Origin: Streptomyces sp. NBC_01788
Lineage (GTDB): Bacteria > Actinomycetota > Actinomycetes > Streptomycetales > Streptomycetaceae
Direction: 5' to 3'
Assembly: GCF_035917575.1 (NCBI RefSeq)
Contig: NZ_CP109090.1
Span: 8,184,001-8,248,000, forward strand
Length of the DNA stretch: 64,000 nt
Numbering within the stretch: the first letter of the stretch is position 1; each line of letters starts with the position of its first letter. Below, piece by piece: positions 8,216-16,015 of the stretch. The position numbers and the translations under genes are program-made. The notes beneath the pieces were generated by a model. The model was not told the origin of the DNA. It did not search any database and saw nothing but the letters and a program-made list of their open reading frames with translations.

Positions 8216-8290
8216 TCTTGTCCACCTGCGGTTTCGGAGACAAGTCGGCCGTCTTTTACTTACTTTACATGAGCTGGCCGTGCTGATCAG
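8216..8290 (-). promoter_or_regulatory. CRISPR leader of array 2
   Basis: This is the counterpart of the block at 4105-4180, beginning at the base after the last repeat. The shared AT-rich core TTTTACTTACTTTACATGAG is at the same offset (33 bp from the repeat) as in array 1. Read on the minus strand it would be upstream of the array and could carry the array promoter and the docking site for spacer integration. No integrase genes (cas1, cas2) are visible in the window. Confidence 0.68.
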
Positions 8291-8822
8291 AGCCGCTGTC
8301 GGCGAGCGCTGCCGTCGCCGTTCGACCTGCACCTCCCGATTGATAGGGCGAGTTGGGATCGTCGGTAGCGCGCCAGCTGGATATGCCTGTGGGGTTTCAT
8401 CCGTTGGGCGCGGGGTCTGTGGGGACTGCAGTCGACTGCAGAGGCTGAACGGAAGGTGCCGGCTGGAGGCGGGCGGATACGAGTCGTGCGGCCACGGTCA
8501 AGGGGTGTGCTGCGGGGACGGCAGCGGTAGCGAAGGGGATCCCAGCAAGGAGGGGCCTGGCGGAGCCTGAACTCAGGATGGCGGGACGCCCAGACCTCTG
8601 GCGGCCATGAAGCAGAGCCCGAGCTCCTCCTTGTGCACCCGCAGCTGCCGGGCCTGTGGCAACGACCTACCACAGGGGTGCGTCCAGGGTCGCGGCCTGC
8701 AGGTCGTTTGTCAGACCTCGCTGCCATACTCGCGGTCCGCACGCTGGACGTGCGGTGCCTTCAAAGGAAGGGTCTGCCGGGCCACCTTCGGAGGCAGTGG
8801 CTGGTCTGGAAGGACTCGTGTC
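8291..8822. other. Gene-poor stretch after array 2
   Basis: This 532-bp stretch between the leader of array 2 and the GIY-YIG-like gene has no frame that reads like a protein on either strand; the longest ones are rich in Arg, Pro and Ser with no domain. The usable start for the gene to the right is ATG 8823. I see no strong hairpin or promoter motif. Confidence 0.4.
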
Positions 8823-9566
8823 ATGCGCGGTGCACGTTTCAGCGTCGACTTCAGCTTCAATGATCACTGGCTGCGCGAGGTCTCGCTGACCGTGACCGTG
8901 GCACACAGGCGCGGCCGCGCCACGCAAGCCGAGCCTGAACCCCACACGGAGATAGACGTGCTGGCGGTCATGGACATGCTGGATCTGATTGACCGGGGAG
9001 CGGTGAGTGCTGCCGAGGTGCGCGGCGTACTGGAGGAGGCCGTAGGGGAGCTGAGGGAGGAGTTCGAGCGTGGGGAGGAACTCTCCGACCAGGACACGGG
9101 CGGACTCCGGCAGCGTGATGCCACCGCCGGCCAGGAGCACTGCGACGACCGCTTGGTCTATGCCGTGTCCTCGCAGGCGGATCCCAAGGCAGTCAAGATC
9201 GGCGTGTCCAAGGACGTTCTTGCACGGCGTAAGACACTGCAGTCCGGCTCCGGTTCACTGTTGGTCGTGCGGTGGACATCCTCCGGTGGTGGCTGGTTGG
9301 AGGAACGCCTGCACGAACGCTTTGCCGCACGAGCCCTGGGCGGCGAGTGGTTCGATTTTCGGGACGTCGCGGACCCGGTACAGATGATTGAGCGGGCCGC
9401 GCGGAAACTGCTGCGGCAGTCCGGAGCGGCCGGCCCCGGACTGGTGGGCCGCCAACCCTCCTTTCCACGACACGATGGCGCCGGGACAAGTGCCGCGAGG
9501 CGCCCTGGCCTTGCGGCACAGCGCGTTCGCACCGGAACCGACCGCGTGCGATCGGACAGCTTCTGA
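8823..9566 (+). CDS. GIY-YIG-like (Mug113/T5orf172) protein
   Basis: The 247-residue frame from ATG 8823 holds a compact domain at about residues 110-185 typical of the T5orf172/Mug113 branch of the GIY-YIG superfamily: VYAVSSQADPKAVKIGVS, then LARRKTLQSGSG, a strand LLVVRW, WLEERLHERFAARALGGEWF and DF. The usual Y(V)Y...KIG pattern and the E/H-rich helix before GEWF are present. Such domains occur in phage and defence proteins as nucleases or DNA-binding modules. The first ~100 residues include an acidic helical linker; the last ~50 are low-complexity. The gene stands alone between array 2 and a broken polymerase gene. Confidence 0.7.
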   Translation: MRGARFSVDFSFNDHWLREVSLTVTVAHRRGRATQAEPEPHTEIDVLAVMDMLDLIDRGAVSAAEVRGVLEEAVGELREEFERGEELSDQDTGGLRQRDATAGQEHCDDRLVYAVSSQADPKAVKIGVSKDVLARRKTLQSGSGSLLVVRWTSSGGGWLEERLHERFAARALGGEWFDFRDVADPVQMIERAARKLLRQSGAAGPGLVGRQPSFPRHDGAGTSAARRPGLAAQRVRTGTDRVRSDSF

Positions 9567-9607
9567 CTTGCTCCGAGGCATCCCCGAGGACAAGGGGCAG
9601 TCTGGTG

Positions 9608-10127
9608 CCGGCGCTGCCGGCCGCACAGCCACCGACCGCGCCCGCGGCATCGACCCCCGCACCGTCACCCCACGCAGCATGCCGCGCTCCGTCAGCATCC
9701 GCCACCGGTTCCCCCGCGGCGTCCTCGACGGCGCCGCCGCACGCGCCGCCCTCCTCGGGCTGGTCGTCCAGCTCGGTACCGAACTACGCCACCCGAAGCA
9801 GGCCGCCCGCCCCCTCACGCTGACGTTCGCCGGCGGAACCTCGTGGGAGAAGAGCCGCCGCATGCCCGAACCGTCCGCCCACGAGGACGACCTGCGCCAG
9901 CTCACCTACCGGCTCATGGACGCCGCAGGCCTCCAACGAGGGCGACTGACCAGTCTCGCGCTACGCGGTGAGAGGACCTCGTCGACGGCGACCAGGTCGC
10001 CGAACAGCTCAGCCTCGACGCCGCCCGGCGTGCACGGCTCGCCGCCGAAGAGACGACCGACCGGATTCGAGATCGGTTCGGGACCGGCGTGATCGGTCCG
10101 GCCGCCACATACCGACCGGCCTCGTGA
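9608..10127 (+). pseudogene. Y-family DNA polymerase (DinB-like), 3' remnant with a frameshift
   Basis: Only the C-terminal little-finger part of a Y-family polymerase is readable. It starts near GRTATDRARGIDPRTVTPRS, passes RHRFPRGVLDGAAARAALL and TFAGGTSWEKSRRMPEPSAH, then DLRQLTYRLMDAAGLQRGRL. The frame breaks near 9970 and continues in another frame as DLVDGDQVAEQLSLDAARRA to RDRFGTGVIGPAATYRPAS and a stop at 10127. Palm and finger domains are absent. The upstream GIY-YIG gene ends about 40 bp before the homology, so the 5' part was probably lost in a rearrangement. Confidence 0.7.
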
Positions 10128-10184
10128 TCCGGAACGGCGATTGCCAGGCCCGGCTGACCATGCGTCCCCAGCTGCACGCTCACG

Positions 10185-11279
10185 TCACGGGCGCATCGCC
10201 TGGATCGCCTCCTGGATGCGGCTCAACTCCTTCTCCGCGTGGGCCCGAACACTGTTCCAGGCGACCGGGAAGTCGCGCACGGGGAAGGGCAGACCGAGTA
10301 CCTGGTGTGCCGTGAGCAGTCCGGGTGACGGCTTCGGATGTACCGCCGAGTTCCGAATGACCCGAATCTGATCGAGTCGCTCGACAGCTTCCCGAACCGC
10401 GATCTGGTCGATCGACGGCAACTGCTCGACGAGATGTCTTTCGAGGCGGCCAAGGCCCGAAGGAGGCTTCCCGCCCGGCACATCAAAGTCCCGAAGGATG
10501 TCCGTGAGCACCACCAGGCCGGCTTGGAACCCGGCCTCATCCTCCACGTCCAGGGCGAGCAAACTGGACCGGTCCATGGGCGGGCGGACCACAAGCCGGC
10601 GGCCCAGGACGAGTTCGAAGGTCACGTCGAGGAAGTTGATCGCTCGCAGGAGCGCGCGCCTCTCGCTGTACGGGAGCGTCGCTGATGGCCCAGGCGGCGC
10701 CAGCTCGGCGCCGACCGCGACCAAGTAGTCCTCGACCGTGGAGAACGAGGCCTTGTTGAGCAAGCCCCGCTCGCCCTTCTTGCTGCCCTCGTTGTAGTGG
10801 ACGCCGGGCCACTCGCGCCTGGCCACTTCCTCAAGGTGCTTCAGGTAGGGCTCCGCCCCGATCTCCTTCGCATAATCAGGCAGATGGAGATCGACAGGCG
10901 GCATGGTGAACGGAGACTGCAGGATCGCCCGCTGAGCACCGCTGCATTTCGCCATGAACGCCAGAAGGTAGCGACCGAGCTTGTCCGCCATCGACTCGTC
11001 GTCAACGTGATAGAGCCCCGCCATCGTCAGGAAGACCGGACCCTCTCGGTCCGGGCGGATGTCAGTACCCCACCAGCCGACCGCTCGATAGCGATGAGTG
11101 AGAACGGTGCCAACAGCGGGAAAGCTGTTGAGGGTCGCCGTGGCGTCGTACCCCTCGCGCCCCATCACGTAGTCCACGTAGAAGAACGAGGGGAAACGCG
11201 CGTGTTCGGAAAAGATCGACCACACGGTGTCGATCAGGAATTGCTGAGCCTCGTCCAGCGGATCGGTCAAGCTGCTCAC
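10185..11279 (-). CDS. Hypothetical protein with a HEPN-like C-terminal region
   Basis: The ORF encodes 364 residues from ATG 11279. The first ~200 residues are a mixed alpha/beta region without recognisable motifs (for example RFPSFFYVDYVMGREGYDA, VFLTMAGLYHVDDE). The last ~130 residues are helical and include VERLDQIRVIRNSAVHPKPS; RNSAVH fits the RX4-6H signature of HEPN domains, which are often RNA-cleaving in toxins and abortive-infection proteins. The domain call is by motif only. It is transcribed leftward and followed by the DinB remnant. Confidence 0.55.
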   Translation of the reverse strand: MSSLTDPLDEAQQFLIDTVWSIFSEHARFPSFFYVDYVMGREGYDATATLNSFPAVGTVLTHRYRAVGWWGTDIRPDREGPVFLTMAGLYHVDDESMADKLGRYLLAFMAKCSGAQRAILQSPFTMPPVDLHLPDYAKEIGAEPYLKHLEEVARREWPGVHYNEGSKKGERGLLNKASFSTVEDYLVAVGAELAPPGPSATLPYSERRALLRAINFLDVTFELVLGRRLVVRPPMDRSSLLALDVEDEAGFQAGLVVLTDILRDFDVPGGKPPSGLGRLERHLVEQLPSIDQIAVREAVERLDQIRVIRNSAVHPKPSPGLLTAHQVLGLPFPVRDFPVAWNSVRAHAEKELSRIQEAIQAMRP

Positions 11280-11494
11280 GACGTACTGCCCCCTCTGTAG
11301 ACGAACAGGGCAGGATACGGCGCCTCCTCACAGCCGGCACCCCTCTTTCCTGAGCCCCGCCCCAGGTACCGCCGTCTCGCCGCCTGGCGACGCGGCAAAC
11401 AAGAATCTGCTCCCCGTTCCGCTCGGCGCACGCTGGTCGGAGAACACAGTCTCGAAGGTGCAGGAGCGCCTACTCGCCGCCTGAAGACGCCCGC

Positions 11495-11758
11495 CTAGTC
11501 GTCGTTCGGCAAGTACCACCCGTGCTCGCGATGCCTGGGTTGTGGTGGGTTCGGGTTCTCGCGGGCATAGGCCTCGTTTGCACGGCGAGTCATCTCTTCG
11601 TCGTAGCGGTGCAGTTCGGCGTAGAGCTTGTCCGCCTCGATGACATCCCCGCTGGATACGTAACGCTGTCGCAGCGCCTCGCGCTCGTCTTCGAGTTCCG
11701 CGTCGGATAGCGGGCGGAGGCTACCGAGGCCACGCGCGATGGAGTCGAAGATGCCCAT
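11495..11758 (-). CDS. Small conserved-looking hypothetical protein
   Basis: The 87-residue product from ATG 11758 begins MGIFDSIARGLGSLRPLSD and is mainly one charged amphipathic helix (AELEDEREALRQRYVS, ADKLYAELHRYDEEMTRRAN), ending in a Pro/His-rich tail HREHGWYLPNDD. It resembles small helical proteins annotated as hypothetical in Streptomyces. No function can be given. It lies 235 bp from the HEPN-like gene's start and is read in the same direction. Confidence 0.6.
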   Translation of the reverse strand: MGIFDSIARGLGSLRPLSDAELEDEREALRQRYVSSGDVIEADKLYAELHRYDEEMTRRANEAYARENPNPPQPRHREHGWYLPNDD

Positions 11759-11935
11759 GCGTTGACGTTGTCACACTGGGGGCTACCGCTGCGCCGTTGT
11801 CCGCCAGTACCGCCTCGAAGGTGCGCGAAAACGCCCGGCTCGCGGCCGCCGAGATCACCGCGCCGAAGGCCCCATCCACAACTCTTGACTATTGCTCCGC
11901 TGCCGGACGGAGTGGACCTTGCGCGTGTTGGGGAG

Positions 11936-12420
11936 CTACTCGCCGCTGTCTTCGACTGACCGGTCGGGCCCGTCAGAGGCTGCTGCCCAGTCTTCAGGGT
12001 GGGAGATGGGCAATAGCCGAAACTGCTGGGCGTGCGTACTGTCATACGGCGTAGCAGCCGTTTTCATGCGGGTGTGGTCGCTGATGAGCAGCATCTCGAT
12101 CACGCGAGCGGCCGTTTGCAGGTCGTCCGCTGTAGTGCCGGTCTCAATGGCCGTGGGGGACAGGACGGTGCCATCCGTGCCGTAATCCACATAGAAACCC
12201 TGCTGCTTGGCGAGGTTGGCCTCACCGGCGGCGTGCTCGGCCTCCTCCTGGCGTTTCCGGCGCGCTTCCACGCTTGGCGAGGGCCGTGCGGACGGCGGTA
12301 TCGTCACGGAAGCCGTAGGCGATCGCGGCCAGCGGAGCGTCGTGATCGGCCAGTCTGGCCAGGTCGTCCCACGTCCACGAGGTGGTTGCGCTGCCGTCGG
12401 GCGGATCACTCCAATGCTTG
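11936..12420 (-). pseudogene. Hypothetical gene, frameshifted, 5' end near array 3
   Basis: On the minus strand a protein-like segment DLARLADHDAPLAAIAYGFR, DDTAVRTALAKR (about 12375-12270) continues only after a frame change into RRKRQEEAEHAAGEANLAK, QQGFYVDYGTDGTVLSP and ARVIEMLLISDHTR, ending at 11936. Both halves read like one coding sequence, so a single indel near 12270 probably broke it. Its upstream end falls a few tens of bases from CRISPR array 3, so the start may also have been lost there. Confidence 0.5.
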
Positions 12421-12462
12421 CAGGAGAGACGAGGACGGCGAGGACCGGGTCGGAGGCGCCGC

Positions 12463-12834
12463 GGACAGACCCCACGCGTGTGGGGAAGACGGTCTACGGC
12501 TCGCCGCGGCCGGCGTCGTGCCGGATAGACCCCACGCGTGTGGGGAATCCCGTGGATTCACTGCGACCATGTCCACCAGCCTGACAGACCCCCGCGCGCA
12601 TGGGGAAGGCGAAGGCCAAGGGGCTGACAGAGTCGATGACGCGGTGAAGACCAGAGGTAGCGGAAATATCCGAAGGCCTCCCCGGACAGACCCCCACGTG
12701 CATAGGGAAAACAGGTGCATCCGGTCGGTGCTGTAGAGCTCGCGCGACAGCCCCCCACGTGCGTGGGGAAGTAAAGTCCCGGAGCGGCCCGTGATGACCA
12801 GCAGAGACGGACCCTCGCAAGGCGAGGAAACCAG
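12463..12834 (-). CRISPR. CRISPR array 3, decaying and without a leader
   Basis: Copies of the same repeat family lie at 12463-12490 and 12523-12550 (28 bp, one C lost), 12582-12610, 12684-12712, 12745-12773 and 12806-12834. A further copy at 12623-12651 keeps the two ends (CTGACAGA and GAAGAC) but not the hairpin, and sits exactly 61 bp before the next. The rightmost copy is also degenerate. Orientation by repeat sequence is leftward as in arrays 1 and 2, but no block like their leader follows the right end, so this array probably cannot acquire spacers and may be weakly transcribed. It ends about 125 bp before cas3. Confidence 0.85.
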
Positions 12835-12958
12835 CGGACCCGAGCACAGGCTACAGCAGCCGACGCCGGGCACCTCCGCTGCGCAAGATGATCCGCATGC
12901 GGCATGCTGGGCGGCAACACCCGTGATTGCGAGGTGAGTTGACGTAGGGCGGGAGCGG

Positions 12959-15808
12959 TTGGTGGGAGTGCGGGAGGACGCCCGGCGCGGTGGGATCGAT
13001 CTGACGCCGTGGGGCAAGTTCGACCGCGGGCAGCGGGTGGTGTATTCGCTGCTGTTCCATCTGCTGGATGTTGCGGCGGTCGCCGGGGTGGTCTGGGACC
13101 GGTACCTGACCCGCGGCCAGCGCCGGCTGATCGCTTCCGGACTGGGAGTGACCCTGGCCGAGGCGCGCTGCCTGGTGATGTTCTTCGCCGGTCTGCACGA
13201 TCTGGGCAAGCTGTCCGCTTTCCAGGAGCAGGAGGCGCATGCCTGGGCCCGAATCAGCGACGCCCTGCGGTCGGACACCCGGAACTGGCGGAGCATGCCG
13301 CACGAACGGGCGTCCATGCACAGCGTGCTGCACCTGCTGGCAGAGGCAGGCTACCCGGTGGACACGTCCGACAGCCCTGGTGTGCTGGTGGCACAGATCC
13401 TGGGCGGGCACCACGGCCGGTTCCTGCAGGTCGACATCGACGGCGCGGCCAAGACCGCCCGCGTCAACCTCACACTGGGCGGACCGGCCTGGCAGGACCT
13501 GCGCCGCCGCTATTTCGCTCTGGTGCGCCAGCTGACCGGCGCCACCGCAGTGCCCACGGACGTGACGGTGCAGGCGGCTGTGCTGATCACCGGAGTCGGC
13601 ATCATCGCGGACCGGCTGGCCAGCCAGGGGCATTACTGGCTGCCCAAGGCCCAGGCGCCCGCCTTCGGCGCCGGCGAACACTACGCGCAGGCCCTCCGGG
13701 ACGCCCCCGCTCTGTTCGAGGAGTCCGGGCTGGACCGCGTCGTCCTGCCGGCAACACCCTTCACACAGGCCCACGGCGGCCTGGACAAACCCAACGACCT
13801 GCAGGCCTCGGTGATGGGGCAACTCGAGACTGCGGTGGGGGAGAGGGGGCCCGGCATCCTTGTGGTCACCGACGCCACCGGCGGCGGGAAGACCGTCGCC
13901 GCGCTGGAAGCCGCGCGGATCTTCAATGCCACCGGCGACACGGCCGGCATCCTGTGGCTGCTGCCGACCACGGCCACCACGGACGCCGCCTACGACGTCC
14001 TCGAGGCCTACGTAGCGGCCCACCGGCCCGAGCACGCCCCTGTCTCCCTGGTCCACAGCCACTCCTACCTCAACACCGCCTACAACGATCACCGTCTCGC
14101 CGCTCATGAACCCTCGACGAGTGATGCCTACTGGCCCGGCGGTGACGACGGCGACGAGCCGGTGGCGGGGGAGCGGCCCGAGGAACGGGTGACGGTCCCG
14201 GACGGCTGGCTGCGCGGCTGGGACAGGGCACTGCTGGCGCAGTTCACCGTCGCCACCCACGACCAGGCCCTCATGGCCGCTCTGCCGGTCCGCTTCAGTG
14301 CCCTGCGCATGCTGGCCCTCTCCGGGCGGACCGTCATCGTCGACGAGGTCCACGCCCTGCCCCCGTTCATGCGGCGGATGCTGTCCCGGCTGCTCAACTG
14401 GCTGGGCGCGCTCAGCTGCCCGGTGGTGCTGCTGTCCGCGACGCTGCCCGCCGGCACCGCCGACGAACTCGTGCGCAGCTACCTCGACGGTGCCGGCCAC
14501 CCCCATGCCGCAACAGCACACCTGGACTGCCGGCCCTCCTACCCCGGCTGGCTCTACGCCGCGGCCCGCGACGCCTCGCTCACCTGCATCGACCCTGCCG
14601 CGGCCGCCGCCCACGCCGACCGGCACCGGCGCCGCGCCGGCATCCGCCTCCACCCGGTGCGCCACCCCTCCTGTACCGACCCCGAGAACACCCCCGCCAG
14701 GGAAGAACGCCTGGACCGCATCACCCGGGAGATCGCCCCCGTCGCCCACTCCGGGGGCTGCGCGGCCGTTTACTGCGCCACCATGGCCGATGCGCAGGCC
14801 ACCTACGAGCACCTGCGCGCTGCCCTCACGTGGCCGGACGGCGGCCCCGACGGGCAACTGCTCCTGCTGCACGCCCGCCTGCCCGGCCACCGGCGCGAAG
14901 CCCGCACCCGCCGCATCCGCACCGCCCTGTCCGCGCATGGTGAGCGCCCCGAGCGCCTGGTGATCGTCACCACCAGCCTTCTGGACATGAGCTTAGATAT
15001 CGACGTCGACGTCATGGTCAGTGACCTGGCCCCGATGCACACCCTCCTGCAGCGCCTGGGCCGCCTGTGGCGCTTCGGCCACATGCCCAGGCCCGCCTGG
15101 CTGCCCGAACACCCCCGCCTGATCGTCCTCGAACCCACCGACCACAGCGGCCGCACCCTCCTGCCGCCCGCCTGGCGCCCCCTGGACTCCCCGTTCCTGC
15201 CGCTCGCCACCGCCACCTGCCTCACCCGCAGGCCCGAACAGTTGCTCACCCTGCCCGACGACGTGCAGGACCTGGTGGAGAGCGTGCACGGCGACGCTGG
15301 CGAACTCGCCCGCGCCGACGCCGCCCTGCGCCGCAGCCACACCCTCCACCAGGCCCGGACCCGCACCGAGGAACACCACAGCACACTGCACCTCGTCCCC
15401 GTCTGGCACGACACGCTCTCGCTGTCCGACCTGCACCGCCAAAACCTCCATCCCCGCGAGGCCGCCACCCGCCTGGGCACCATGCCCCGCCGCCTCCTGC
15501 CCGTCCACCGCACGCCAGGCGGCCGCCTCGCCCTGGACGCGGCCGGCACCCAGCCGCTGCCCGAGCAGCACAAGCCGACCACCGCACAGATCCGCACGAT
15601 CCTCCAGCACACGCTGCCCGTTCCCGCCGCCTGGGTCGCCGACCGCCGTGGACACCTCCCCACCCCTGCTGCCTGGCGCACCCACGCCCTCCTCGCCGAC
15701 CTCGTTCTGCTCCCGCGGTCAGCCGACGACCCCACTCGGCCGGTGCGCTTCGGCCGCCACCGCCTCTACCTCGACGACGACTTGGGGCTCGTCCACAGCG
15801 CGGACTGA
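12959..15808 (+). CDS. cas3: CRISPR-associated nuclease/helicase Cas3 (type I-E)
   Basis: The ORF encodes 949 residues, the usual length for Cas3 with fused HD and helicase domains; the start is TTG 12959 or GTG 12962, preceded by a GGGCGGGAG stretch. The HD nuclease is intact by motif: AGLHDLGKLSAFQ (H80-D81) and GGHHGRF near residue 150. The SF2 helicase has Walker A TDATGGGKTVAAL near 306, the DEVH box VIVDEVHALPPF at about 459-470, motif III LLSATLPAG and motif VI LLQRLGRLWR. Cas3 is recruited by target-bound Cascade and degrades DNA. Keeping an apparently active Cas3 is unusual for a locus that also carries transposition genes, because known CRISPR-transposons lack it. Confidence 0.95.
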   Translation: MVGVREDARRGGIDLTPWGKFDRGQRVVYSLLFHLLDVAAVAGVVWDRYLTRGQRRLIASGLGVTLAEARCLVMFFAGLHDLGKLSAFQEQEAHAWARISDALRSDTRNWRSMPHERASMHSVLHLLAEAGYPVDTSDSPGVLVAQILGGHHGRFLQVDIDGAAKTARVNLTLGGPAWQDLRRRYFALVRQLTGATAVPTDVTVQAAVLITGVGIIADRLASQGHYWLPKAQAPAFGAGEHYAQALRDAPALFEESGLDRVVLPATPFTQAHGGLDKPNDLQASVMGQLETAVGERGPGILVVTDATGGGKTVAALEAARIFNATGDTAGILWLLPTTATTDAAYDVLEAYVAAHRPEHAPVSLVHSHSYLNTAYNDHRLAAHEPSTSDAYWPGGDDGDEPVAGERPEERVTVPDGWLRGWDRALLAQFTVATHDQALMAALPVRFSALRMLALSGRTVIVDEVHALPPFMRRMLSRLLNWLGALSCPVVLLSATLPAGTADELVRSYLDGAGHPHAATAHLDCRPSYPGWLYAAARDASLTCIDPAAAAAHADRHRRRAGIRLHPVRHPSCTDPENTPAREERLDRITREIAPVAHSGGCAAVYCATMADAQATYEHLRAALTWPDGGPDGQLLLLHARLPGHRREARTRRIRTALSAHGERPERLVIVTTSLLDMSLDIDVDVMVSDLAPMHTLLQRLGRLWRFGHMPRPAWLPEHPRLIVLEPTDHSGRTLLPPAWRPLDSPFLPLATATCLTRRPEQLLTLPDDVQDLVESVHGDAGELARADAALRRSHTLHQARTRTEEHHSTLHLVPVWHDTLSLSDLHRQNLHPREAATRLGTMPRRLLPVHRTPGGRLALDAAGTQPLPEQHKPTTAQIRTILQHTLPVPAAWVADRRGHLPTPAAWRTHALLADLVLLPRSADDPTRPVRFGRHRLYLDDDLGLVHSAD

Positions 15809-16015
15809 GCAACCCCCCTTTCCGGCCGTCCCCGCGCCGCCGCCCGGACGTGCTCCGCATGTGCCGCTGTCGTTCAGCAGGCCGGGCGAGCCGTCCGCCG
15901 TGCCGGACTGACACCGCCGATTCGAAGCGGGCCGCTGATTTCTGCGAATGGCTGCGCCGGGGTGGTCTCGGCGGGACCATGGGCGCCATTCAGGTGGCGC
16001 GGGGGTGGGGGACGC

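Noticed and set aside
3616..12834. Reading the CRISPR repeats on the plus strand
   Set aside because: The minus strand gives the standard I-E repeat plan with an 8-nt handle after the hairpin, the leader-like block is on the right, and decay is at the left.
12851..14938. 695-codon minus-strand frame opposite cas3
   Set aside because: It is Gly/Val/Arg-rich with no domain and mirrors the codon pattern of cas3; it is a shadow of the real gene.
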